Of a DNA stretch of 64,000 nucleotides, positions 24,026 to 33,136 are shown piece by piece. Source of the stretch: Argyresthia goedartella. Its lineage: Eukaryota > Arthropoda > Insecta > Lepidoptera > Argyresthiidae. The position numbers and the translations under genes are program-made. How positions within the stretch are numbered: the first letter of the stretch is position 1; each line of letters opens with the position of its first letter. The stretch covers positions 19,603,243-19,667,242 of the forward strand of contig OX463816.1 in NCBI GenBank assembly GCA_949825045.1, given 5' to 3'. The notes under the pieces are model-generated. The model worked only from the letters and a program-made list of their open reading frames with translations. It searched no databases and was not told where the DNA came from.

Positions 24026-24238
24026 TTAGCAAACAGAGTGACAGGCTGTGAGCGAAGTATTCTCTTTAGCCCTCATTAGCGTTAGGCGATGGGTTTCGTT
24101 CTCATTAAATAGTTGAACTAGTTCTGGGAATAATCTTTGTGTACATAGAGCAAAAACTATCAAATGGAATATAATCACTATACGTTTTACCCAATCATAC
24201 AGCTTAATGTCTATTTCTGAAGTCTTCACAACATCCAC
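24026..24238 (-). CDS. candidate exon with one hydrophobic helix, unidentified
   Basis: A 70-codon frame starts at an ATG and contains a charged N-terminus, a hydrophobic segment IVIIFHLIVFALC that could span a membrane, and then a polar stretch (LFNENETHRLTLMRAKENT). It ends at a TAA with no convincing donor. It lies upstream of, and on the same strand as, the candidate exon at 23628-23803. A membrane protein such as an insect chemoreceptor exon is one guess, not supported by a diagnostic motif. Confidence 0.25.
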   Translation of the reverse strand: MDVVKTSEIDIKLYDWVKRIVIIFHLIVFALCTQRLFPELVQLFNENETHRLTLMRAKENTSLTACHSVC

Positions 24239-24638
24239 TTAGGATTAGGCGCCTCCAAAATTACAGAGTGCAATGTACCAATTGTCACAGAGAGTATAGG
24301 TATATTTACTCATTTGGAAGTGGGTTTGATTACTGCAACTCTAAAAGGGAAGGCTTTCACAAATTGTGAATGTCATCGATGTAAACTAGCAAACATTTAT
24401 CCAGTCAGTAATCCAGGCTTTACTGGTTGAAAAGGATTATTATTATTTACGTTTAATTTGGCTTTTTCATCCCATTTAATCCACGGCGCGGGGAAAACAG
24501 TGATGCTGCATATTAAAGTAGAATGCAGCAATGTACACGATGTAACAGATGGATGAAGTCACGATTTTAGGAACACAATATTTACATTTTGGATTTACAA
24601 AGTTAAGTTAATAAAAAATAATAATTTAGGTACATAAA
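24239..24638. other. unassigned sequence
   Basis: Nothing recognised. Confidence 0.3.
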
Positions 24639-25085
24639 ATGAGCCAGATCGCTCCCACTGACGCTGGGCAACGATCCCAAAAGCCTGGCGGCGTTGCCTG
24701 GCTATGTATGGCAAGACTCAGCCATTCCCTGAGTTATAGCCAGCCCTCCGGTCACTCGAAGAGTCAATCAGGAGCGAAGACGGGCACAAAGGGCAGGACT
24801 TTGTTCGGGTCATCTGTGACCGACCAAGCGCTCCAGGCCTCGGCCAAGCACGTGACCTCAACTTCTCCGAGTGACGGGTTTACTATTTTAACAGTAAGGC
24901 TAGATGTGCTGTGGACCGAGGACAGGAACACCGGTATTGCAACGTCTCCAATTACGGATGCCCAGGTCTCCATACCGAATAGACAGTGTAGCCTGGGTCC
25001 AGCATCTGTCACTGATGGTACAATTAAAATTTTGGTTAACGAAGATCTTATAAATTTGTCTAAACTGTTTGATTATATCGACCAT
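24639..25085 (-). pseudogene. possible retroelement C-terminal remnant
   Basis: This patch is GC-richer than its flanks. The minus strand gives FGMETWASVIGDVAIP and, in another phase near 24660-24710, PGNAARLLGSLP. These resemble the last part of a widespread LINE-type protein whose tail has an 'ET.G..G..A' block and ends 'RGNAAS.LGT.P'. Frames are broken several times. The 198-codon plus-strand frame over the same bases looks like a shadow. Confidence 0.35.
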
Positions 25086-25235
25086 ATTTGCCCAAGAATT
25101 GCTACAAAGTTATTCACAAAAAGTTTAATCCCTATCTCCTTCTTTCAGTTTCACCACGTAGAGATAAAAAAGCATAGGAAATCCGAACGTGAAGACTTTC
25201 TCAACCTTACGTCATGCGACCTTTACAAGACTTAA

Positions 25236-25590
25236 CCGGGTTGATCTCAAGCCCGGAGATTTATTCCTTCTTTTATCCAAGCCTCCGCCCCAGAAGTCTA
25301 GTCTAGGAAGCAAGCCGTACCCGTGTTCGAGCGGACCGATATATCGCAGACACGAACATATCCGCCGCTTTAAACGTGTTTCCGCCCGTTGACTACAAGC
25401 GCTTCACTGATTCACTCACACTATGGATATTGTGATTCAAAATTGCAACTTCCCTATCCAGCAGAAATGATAACATCGCAGCTCTTGCAGCGCTTCGAGC
25501 ACATGTCAGCCAAGCGTAATTGCGGTATATTTCTATTACCAGTCATGCATATGTGATCCAATTGCTCCCGGTCTGTCCTTCTTGTACTTT
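25236..25590. other. unassigned sequence
   Basis: No recognised content. Confidence 0.3.
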
Positions 25591-26015
25591 TCTTTCAAGC
25601 CGAAAAACAAAGATTCATTCATTTGGAGCTGGGTAGACAGGTGGTAAAAAATACCGGATACTTTCAGGAAATAAAATACAGCTCAACGTTGAAAAATTTC
25701 CCAGGGGAAATGTTACGTCGTTCAGCCATATTGCAGTCGATAATACAGACTTTATTTCAACCAGAAAATATATTTTCGTCCTCTGTAAATTTTATAATAT
25801 AATTCGGCTTTATATCAATTTGTCTTCTTGATTGTTCATAGACTTGAGGTTAAGGTTTCTTTACTAAATTATACTGTGGCTTATACCATATTTGAAATTA
25901 TCATATAAACAAGAAATATTCTATAATAGAGTGATTACTCTCCAACATTAATAAGATTTATCAGCATCATATATTTTCAGACTCTTTCTTTCTAATTGTT
26001 TCGGTCAGTAAATAG
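25590..26015 (+). repeat. repeat R4, copy 1 (empty of MITE)
   Basis: About 420 bases align along their length with 29565-30290. Landmarks are AACAAAGATTCATTCATTT, TGGTAAAAAATACCGGA, GGGGAAATGTTACGTCG, GCCATATTGCAGTCGATAAT, TCAACCAGAAAATAT and TTTCTTTACTAAATTATACT. The other copy carries a 258-base MITE that is absent here, so this copy shows the pre-insertion state. Confidence 0.75.
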
Positions 26016-26021
26016 CATAAT

Positions 26022-26086
26022 TCAGCTGAGAATGAGTATGAGAAATTATCTCGCGGAGTTAATTTCTCATACTCATTCTCAACTGA
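26022..26086. repeat. 27-bp-arm hairpin
   Basis: Left arm 26022-26048 and right arm 26060-26086 are inverted repeats with one mismatch (TCAGCTGAGAATGAG...) around an 11-base loop. It sits directly after repeat R4 copy 1; copy 2 lacks it. Confidence 0.9.
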
Positions 26087-26140
26087 ACGTACATATAATA
26101 TGTTGATCCCCCGAAGTAAGTTGCAATTATCAACTTTTTA

Positions 26141-26182
26141 GGGTTCGTACCAGAAGGGTACCAAAGGGACAAAAATTTGGAT
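26141..26182 (+). repeat. stub of the (TCCG)n dispersed repeat
   Basis: Only the head (TTTTTAGGGTTCGTACC, AAGGGTACCAAAGGGAC) is left, as in the first 40 bases at 4811. Confidence 0.5.
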
Positions 26183-26401
26183 CTTCGGCCCAAACAGTAT
26201 TTAATATTTTTTCATTCAAATCGTCGATACCTTTCTGTAACATCCTGTATTACCTTTAGTGCTTCCTACCTATAATAACAAAAACAACACTACAACTTCA
26301 ATGGCTTTATAAAACTACCCTGTGGACGAGGCGGCTGATGACCTCATTATCATGTTAAGCGTTCCTCCCAATACATATTCAAGGGGAATACATTAGCTGC
26401 C

Positions 26402-26455
26402 CCGGGCGGGCGGGCGGGCGGGCGCTAGGCGGGAGGGCAGCTGGGCGGGCGGAGG
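26402..26455 (+). repeat. (GGGC)n G-rich tract
   Basis: Tandem CGGG/GGGC units with a few interruptions. Runs of three Gs at short spacing could form a G-quadruplex. It is isolated in AT-rich DNA. Confidence 0.85.
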
Positions 26456-26535
26456 ATGTATTTTGATGACAGTGTACACAGCTCGTGTGAAATTCACTTT
26501 TGTAGCAGTCTTCGATGGTTGAGATAAGACATTCA

Positions 26536-26621
26536 CACAATTCGGAAGATATCTCTCCAGTTAAGATAAGAGAAACACCCCATTCAGAAAATAAGATAGT
26601 TAAGATATCTTCGGAATTGTG
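26536..26621. repeat. short foldback element
   Basis: Arms 26536-26554 and 26603-26621 (CACAATTCSGAAGATATCT) are inverted with one mismatch, around a 48-base centre. It is MITE-like in shape, but no target duplication is clear. Confidence 0.75.
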
Positions 26622-26763
26622 CATTGGAACCATTAAGCTCTACTTACATCAAGCCCTTATTAAAACCTTTATTTTAAGTATATTTTGGTATACTAGGTTC
26701 TAATACAATTTGGTATATACCTACTTTTAACTTGGTCCGTATTTAAGGGAATGTATAGCGTAT

Positions 26764-26793
26764 ATATATATATGTCTCCTATATATATATATG
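26764..26793. repeat. (TA)n microsatellite
   Basis: Two TA runs separated by TGTCTCC. Confidence 0.85.
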
Positions 26794-26799
26794 GGGCAC

Positions 26800-28334
26800 C
26801 ATTCCGGCTACTCTTAAGCAAACTAGCGTTTTAACGTAAAGGAGAATTAGACACCCAGTCAGCGGCTGTTTACACAACTACATTGCATAGAAACGTATTT
26901 TCGCGTGACAGTGATATGTGCCGAAGAACGAATCTCAGTTGAAAATCAAAATATATTTTTTCAGTTAAGGTCCAATCTTTCGGCAATTTTTAAGAGCCGA
27001 TTTTCCACCACTCTCGCTTTCTCTAAATACAACTAAGTGCCTAGTAATTTTACTCTGGATAGCGTTAGAAGTGTCACGACCAGGTAGAGTTAACATAAAG
27101 CAATTTATACTATTATAGTTCCTATGACGCATGAAATATCCACGGTACAAACTCCTGAAGAGGTAACTAGACAATATTACTATTGTGCTCGCAAGTCTTG
27201 CTAAGTGCAGGTGGTCGAGCGATGGTCGCACCGTACAATATAAAACTAGCTGAAGATTTCGTAATTTCTTCTTGAAATAAGCTCTTTACGCAAGTCATAT
27301 GAATAGGGATACAAAAATAAAGATGTACATACACACATAAACAACCATCTTAAAACTCTTCGAAGCAGGTCTAGAAAAAAGCCATGCAAATCACCGACAA
27401 GCTTTCTTTAGGCTCGTTAAGGCTGTTCGCGCCCTAATGCTGATGAATGTTGGAGATAAATCAGCCGAGAGGACGTATTTTCGCAACGTGTAATCCCACC
27501 ACATAATTATCTCGCGTCGGCGCTCTCCTTGTAAACACCGCATGGGTACATACTCCACAGACGCGATGTTTGTTCTTTACACCAACAAGTTTGTCTCTGT
27601 TAGTTTTCGTAATTTTCTCTTACGCTTCATGCTCAAGTGTATAAAAGTTCAACTTAGAATATGGGCAAATACGTTTAATATATATTTGTATAATATTATC
27701 TATATACGTTTCCTCGCGTTGGGTTGCAAGATAAAAGAGGTATTTTCTAACAGCGCAATGCGGCTGATCAGCGCTTTTATACGAACGGAGGGTTTAAAAA
27801 GAAGATTATAGCTAAAAAGGTGTTAACACAACCGTAAATATTCGACATCTGCAATCAATTACGTAGCACGTTTCAACGTTATTAACACCGTATTTTTTTA
27901 GATTTTTTGTACAGTTATTAAATGGCCTATGCTAAGAACTGAGCGCGAGTGGCAAACTTGATTACGAGTCGCTTGGTCGGTGGAGCATGATTGAGTTATA
28001 AACTCTCAGACTCTATTTGCTTAAAGGTTGTAATACCTAGAACTATTACCTACTACATACGTTTCATCACAGTAGTTTAAACTCATGGTTCAGATAAAGT
28101 GATAGTCATTAATAGGTATTTGGTATTTCGTCAGCAGTGGGTATTTATATAAAACAAAGAAGTTTTTACATTGGAATCCGCCATTACACAGACGACGTGT
28201 TATCTATTTATTTAATTAAATTATATTAATTTTGGGTCTTTTGTAAGGTTTGAATTTGAATCTGGAGAACATTTGAATTTCGATTTGTCTTGCTGTAGTT
28301 GATTTTCGCCCCGATTTGTATTTCTCTTCCCCCG
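26800..28334. other. unassigned sequence
   Basis: Frames at 26965-27231 (minus) and 27542-27811 (plus) show no domain, splice or codon support. No repeat was recognised by eye. Confidence 0.3.
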
Positions 28335-28440
28335 ACCTCTATTCATCTTCATTAACCCACAGTGGGACATAGGCCTCTTCTATATAGCGCTAATCTCACA
28401 GTCCTGTGCAAATCACATCCAGGGGCATCCCGTAGACTTG
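28335..28440 (+). repeat. lepidopteran 'CCCACAGTGGGACATAGGCC' repeat
   Basis: The opening TTAACCCACAGTGGGACATA, then GGCCTCTTC and ATCTCACAGTCC, is a familiar dispersed lepidopteran sequence. Only about 100 bases are recognisable. A poly-C run follows at 28507-28519. Confidence 0.5.
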
Positions 28441-28529
28441 ATGACATCCAGAAAGAGTTTTGACAATTTGTTCTGTTGTAGTTGTTGTTGTTGGGTCTCG
28501 GTCCTCCCCCCCCCCCCCTCCCATCTTTA

Positions 28530-29040
28530 TATTCCTATATAAAGTCCACGCAGACGACGTTGAGGGCATCAGCCAGGTTTAATAAATGCACCAAAATTGA
28601 GAATGTTGAATTTAAAACCGCTTCGGGCTATTCAATGTGGTTTGGTGAAAATATTTCATTGCTCTGAATACATTTAATTGTATTCAAGTCGAGCATTGTT
28701 TTAACATGCATGTTTTTGATGGTTTATCATTTTTGTCAAATAGTTTGCTAGTTATTTGAAACCAAAAAGGAAAAAGTCTGCATTTGTACGTACTCGAGTA
28801 CTCGACTAATAAACCGGGCAATCAATTACATAGTTTTAACCTTCGTTTCAAAAAATCATATTCGTTTATAGGGCGCGATAATAAGTGTTCATTTACAGTT
28901 ATGACATGAACTGATCTAATTTCAGGCAATACATACATATATTTATGAATTATTCCGCCAAAATAATCCAACTGTGTTATCCACAAAAAACGTATAAGTA
29001 TAATGATTAGGGATGAAGATTGACTTTTTTTTGATAATCA
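28530..29040 (+). repeat. repeat R5, copy 1
   Basis: The segment matches 35960-36560 in order: TATAAAGTCCACGCA, ATAAATGCACCAAAATTGAG, AAAACCGCTTCGGGCTATT, ATGTGGTTTGGTGAAAA, TTTCATTGCTCTGAATA, then after a gap CTAATTTCAGGCAA, AATTATTCCGCC, AAAACGTATAAGTAT and AGGGATGAAGATTGACT. The gaps differ between copies because each has its own insertions. Confidence 0.65.
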
Positions 29041-29279
29041 AACTATACGATATTTTTTAAGATATTTCAAAACGAATCCCTATTGTATTTAAAAAATTCC
29101 CACTACCTTTGAACATATACCAGTGTTCCCCAAAATTATTTAATTACACACAAGCCTAGTAAAACCCATATATGGGTACATGTAGGTATGTCAAAACAAA
29201 ATATTGAGGGTGGTATAGAATGACTGCTGGGTCTCTATAAATGTATAAATATACAAATGTAGCCCATTAATATCCCCAC

Positions 29280-29510
29280 CGAGGGGCACAGGCCTTTACC
29301 CGGTACGAGTAAGATCAAGACATACTCCACCACGCTGGCTCAGTGCGGGTTGATGGAGGGTTTTTACGACCACTACGGGCATCCGACACACTGAATGTCC
29401 GTTAATGTCTTAAGATAAATGCATTATCTCATTGGTACATAGTCAGGTTTCAAATCTGCATACCCTGTGTGAGAAGCAAGCGTGATACCCAATAGACCAC
29501 CGAGCTTTCG
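29280..29510 (+). repeat. repeat R3, long copy
   Basis: It begins CCCACCGAGGGGCACAGGCC, then CACGCTGGCTCAGTGCGGG, TGTCTTAAGATAAATG and CTCATTGGTACATAGTCAGG, and ends CCAATAGACCACCGAGC. It is a recognisable lepidopteran dispersed repeat. The end resembles an antisense tRNA-like head, so it may be a SINE in minus orientation. Confidence 0.55.
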
Positions 29511-29564
29511 TGTCCCTATACTTAACTCTAATCTACACTATAAAAAATTGTATCTTCAATTACT

Positions 29565-30290
29565 CTGTTTACTTTTCTTTGAAGCCGAAAACAAAGATTC
29601 ATTCATTTTGCCCCATTTTTTTGATAAGTGGTAAAAAATACCGGAGTTTTCAGGAAATAAAATAGAGTACATTGTAGAAAAAAATGCCTGGGGAAATGTT
29701 ACGTCGATCAGCCATATTGCAGTCGATAATACAAAGTGTAACAGAAAGGTGTAGTCATACTTTAAGGAGTTTCTAGGGATGCCAGATTTCTACAGAAAGA
29801 TGTTCAGAGGAACATCTTTCTGATCGGAGAAACTTTATTTGTTTACTTCGCCATACAAACCAGCTGACCGCCCGGGCCAAAAGTATGGAGGAAAGAAAAA
29901 TAAAGTTGCAACCTAATTGGTGTCACAGTAAAAGTTGTTCAGAATGATTTCCATAACAACTCCTTAAAATATGACTATACCTTTTTGTTACACCTTTATT
30001 TCAACCAGAAAATATGTTTTAATGGCTAAAGTAAATAGTCGAATGTAAATTTTATAATTTAATTCGGGTTTATATTTGTCTTCTTGATTGTTTGAGGCTT
30101 GAGGCTTGAGGATTTTTGGTTTCTTTACTAAATTATACTGTGTGCTTGTATAATATTTGAAATTATCATAAAAACAAGAAATATTTTATAATCGAATGGT
30201 TCCTCTCTAAAACTAGTAAGATTTATAAGCATCTTATATTCTCAGACTCTTACTTTCTAATTGTTGCGGTCAGTAAATTTAATATCTTAT
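29565..30290 (+). repeat. repeat R4, copy 2, carrying a MITE
   Basis: Aligns with 25590-26015 on both sides of the insertion at 29736-29993. Left part: AAAACAAAGATTCATTCATT to GCAGTCGATAATACAA. Right part: TTTATTTCAACCAGAAAATA to GCGGTCAGTAAAT. It also has a short triplication of TTGAGGC near 30090. Confidence 0.75.
29736..29993. mobile_element. 258-bp MITE with ~35-bp terminal inverted repeats
   Basis: The left end GTGTAACAGAAAGGTGTAGT... and the right end, reversed, GTGTAACAAAAAGGTATAGT..., match for about 35 bases with few differences, continuing through TTTAAGGAGTT. An inner hairpin AGAAAGATGTTC/GAACATCTTTCT sits at about 29794-29822. It has no coding capacity. Its absence from the sister repeat at about 25750 proves insertion. 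The target duplication cannot be resolved; the superfamily is unknown. Confidence 0.85.
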
Positions 30291-30960
30291 CTCCTGGAGT
30301 TCATTTTTGATACAGAGTTCCCCTGAATGAATAGGACCGCACTCGCGGCAACACTTCAAAAAACAGCGGTGCTGTATTTTATCTATATCAATTAGTTTAA
30401 ATTCGATTATTTGTGTTAAGTGTGTGCCAGTGCTAAATGTGGTCAGAATTGTAATTCTGATAAAATAATCGATCACGGACAAACAGACAAAGTACAATTT
30501 GAACTGCCAACGGACAAACATTTACAAGTATATAACTTGAAACAACACCATAACTTATTATATTATTAGGCAATACACTACATGCTTCTCAAGTCTCACT
30601 ATTGTGATACAACATCATTCCTCACACACCGCGGCGTCATTGTTTAGTTTCTTAACACTTGACAATCTGTGGAAGTACTTTTGACGATAAAACTTTAGCC
30701 GATCACTCCTACACTTACACTATATTTTCTCTCTCACTAATTGCCAAGGTTAGATCTTGGAATTTCGTATGAATATAGTGTAAGTTTGTAGAATTCCAGA
30801 GACATTTTAGGTACTCACTTCACAGCTGATCAGCGCTTGCTTATTGTTAGATAGTTAAGTATACATTTCATTATTTTAGGACAATAGGTAATATTGTTAA
30901 CCTATATTTAAGTAAGAAGTTCCTTTTTTTTGTTCAGAGCACCATTTTTTTTTAATTTCC
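30291..30960. other. unassigned, with one hairpin
   Basis: The pair 30710-30726 and 30772-30790 (TACACTTACACTATATT) forms an imperfect inverted repeat. Directly before 30965 lies a T-rich run ending TTTCCAG, which resembles a splice acceptor. Confidence 0.4.
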
Positions 30961-30964
30961 AGGC

Positions 30965-32001
30965 ATGGCATCCTCCAAAGTTACTACGCGAAGAATTCAT
31001 GCACAGCAGATAAATTCAAAACTGTAGCAATAACTAACCGAGGCGGAAGAATTAAACCACAGGCTATTGGAAGAGCGCGATGAAAATGAGTTGGAAATAA
31101 AACGCTTGAAAGCCAAGAACTCACAGCTAAGCGATAGTGCGTCTACTTTGCGAGATACACACGCACGAGGCCTTGCAAAATGAGATACAACGATTAGCAA
31201 AACTAGTGGAATATTTTGACACCCTGCGCCCTGACCCTGCTTCTGCTTGTGACCGCAGTAAATTCCTCCAATAACAACTCAATGAGGCAAACTTGAAGTT
31301 GACTGATATGTGCATAGAAAAAGAAAAAACGAATCGTGCCACGTTACCTCTCTCCAACACTCTAGAACTAGAAGTAGCCAACCTAAGAGATTAGACGACC
31401 CGATTGTTGACGACGAATGGCCAAGTCGGCAGAGACGCTGCCTACGAAGCCAAGGGTCTCGGGTTCGAGTTCCGATGGGAGCAAATATTTGTTTGATGAG
31501 AACGGATGTTTGTACCCTAGTCATGATTGTTTATCTATCTAAGTATAATATTTATCTATATAAGTATGTGTATCGTTGTATAGCACCCAAGATACAGGGA
31601 ATCCTAGTTTGGGGCTAGATCAATGTGTGTAAATAGTGTCCAAGATATTTTATTATTATAATATTACAAGCACTATCCTTGCAGACCAGCAGCAGAAAAA
31701 GTAAAAAGTATTTGAAATTAAATAAATTTGTCAAGAAAATAGAGGGAACGTAAAATTACTAAAATTAAAAACGGCAACCAAATTGAACTACAAGAATCCC
31801 CTTACTGCAAGAGCTTCGAGGAAAAAGGTAGGTTTACAGTCAGACCTCCAAGATGCCCGAGTAAAAATCCAGCATCTACGTGACCTCCTGGCCAACGCAC
31901 TTCAATGTTATGTTAAAGAACAGAGTGAGTTAGTCGAAGTTATAGCCGCGACGTCTGGGTTAGTTCAGCTACAATGCCAGGACGCGGAATTCGTGGGATG
32001 A
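30965..32001 (+). pseudogene. decayed coiled-coil protein, split by a SINE
   Basis: From ATG 30965 one phase encodes a heptad-rich, charged protein: AEELNHRLLEERDENELEIK, then LKAKNSQLSDSASTLRD. After a one-base shift near 31181 it continues EIQRLAKLVEYFDTLRPDPA, CDRSKFLQ, LNEANLKLTDM and NTLELEVANLRD, ending at 31392. SINE S2 follows (31397-31660). Coiled-coil sequence resumes after it (31700-32001): DLQDARVKIQHLRDLLANAL and YVKEQSELVEVI. I count about six stops or shifts in all. There are no introns. I do not recognise the family: a retrocopy of a host coiled-coil gene, an element ORF1/gag, or an endogenised viral gene are all open. Confidence 0.55.
31397..31660 (+). mobile_element. tRNA-derived SINE, family S2
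   Basis: A box TGGCCAAGTCGG at 31418-31429 and B box GGTTCGAGTTCC at 31462-31473 mark a tRNA-like pol III promoter head. The body carries GATGAGAACGGATGTTTGTA and GATACAGGGAATCCTAG, ending TAAATAGTGTCCAAG. It matches 32876-33120 closely. The head here is slightly rearranged (GACGACCCG repeated). It splits the coiled-coil pseudogene. Confidence 0.8.
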
Positions 32002-32089
32002 ATTTTTGGGGGTTTTCTAAATGACAACGAGGAGGATGAAACCAGCAAGGAGGACGAGCACACATAACTATTTATGGTCTTGACCCAGA

Positions 32090-32395
32090 GTGACCCTTGA
32101 GTGTTGCAGCGTCCACTGTTGTCCCGACCAAGAAACAGCGTCGCCGTCGTCGGTAAAGAGGCACCTCGCAGCTCAACAGCGCGAGCAGCGACCCGATCGC
32201 TGTCGCGCGTGTCGCGCTACCTGCTACTCCAACACGGGTGTCCTGCCACTCACCTCACCTCGTGTACCACCAACTACCGAAAGAAGTGCTCAGAGAAAAA
32301 CTCTATTGTTTTCCGATAAATTAGGCGCCAAACAATTCTAGAATTACACAGTTGGATGAAATTAAAATTTATACTATTTTCCGTACGCCTGTGAT
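32090..32395 (+). pseudogene. basic, Cys-containing frame, unidentified
   Basis: This GC-richer patch follows the coiled-coil frame on the same strand. One phase reads VVPTKKQRRRRR, a nuclear-localisation-like basic run. Another reads CRACRATCYSN, and later TLLFSDKLGA then, after a shift, ITQLDEIKIYTIFRTPVI up to a TGA near 32398. It may be the C-terminus of the same protein or a second gene. No domain is recognised. An AATAAA lies at about 32406. Confidence 0.35.
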
Positions 32396-32468
32396 TTGAC
32401 GGAACAATAAAACAAATCTGTGCATAGAATGAATATTCATTTATTTAATTTAACGTCACAGCGATGCT

Positions 32469-32770
32469 ATGTTAAATTTCGATATCAATAATTTTATTCA
32501 TAACTTTACTCTGACTCAGGATGCGTTGTACTTGTCTAATAAATATAGAAAATTAGTAGCTACATTGTTGGCATAGTATATATGCGACGCAGCTTTAGTT
32601 GGTTTAACCAAGTTCAACTTGACATCAGCTGTTTTTATTGAACAGACTAATCAGAAACCCGCTTATGTAAAGATTAATATGACGTGCACCACTATTGGGA
32701 ATGAACTGGTTAATAATATTTTGCATGCAACATTGGAATCTGTTCCAAGTACCATTATTACATTACATTA
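32469..32770 (+). pseudogene. second unidentified frame after the coiled-coil gene
   Basis: From ATG 32469 a single phase runs about 100 codons with only one stop (TAG near 32574): FTLTQDALYLSNKYRKLV, then FNLTSAVFIEQTNQKPAYVK and CTTIGNELVNNILHATLES. The residue use looks protein-like. It is interrupted by an ATTAC-type tandem repeat at 32756-32790 and then by SINE S2. I do not know the family. Its position 70 bases after an AATAAA and on the same strand suggests a compact, intronless gene block. Confidence 0.4.
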
Positions 32771-32790
32771 TTACATTACATTACATTAGT
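32756..32790 (+). repeat. ATTAC-type microsatellite
   Basis: Imperfect ATTAC/ATTACATT units. Confidence 0.85.
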
Positions 32791-32875
32791 TATCTGTACC
32801 ATTAAAAATGGCTGATACCTTTTTTGTGTCTGTGAATTCACAAGTAAAAATGTAATTAACTGCTTACATTCATAT

Positions 32876-33120
32876 CGACGACCCGAATGGCCGAGTCGGC
32901 AGTGACCCTGCCTACGAAGCCAAGGGTCCCGGGTTCGAGTCCCGGTGGGGGCAAATATTTGTTTGATGAGAACGGATGTTTGTAACCTAGTCATGGTTGT
33001 TTGTGTATCTAAGTATAATATTTATCTATATAAGTATGTGTATCGTTGTCTAGTACCCAAGATACAGGGAATCCTAGTTTGGGGCTAGATCAATGTGTGT
33101 AAATAGTGTCCAGGGTATTA
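32876..33120 (+). mobile_element. tRNA-derived SINE, family S2
   Basis: A box TGGCCGAGTCGG at 32888-32899 and B box GGTTCGAGTCCC at 32932-32943, both nearer to consensus than the 31.4-kb copy. The body is the same. It lies between the unidentified frame and a CR1 copy. Confidence 0.85.
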
Positions 33121-33136
33121 TTATAGGTATTATTAT

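Noticed and set aside
24639..25235. 198-codon plus-strand frame
   Set aside because: It overlaps a minus-strand frame with retroelement-like wording, has no recognised domain and shows low-complexity Ser/Thr/Pro text; it is probably a shadow frame.
31412..31480. tRNA gene at the S2 heads
   Set aside because: The same reason: both copies carry a conserved SINE body and are not independent tRNA loci.
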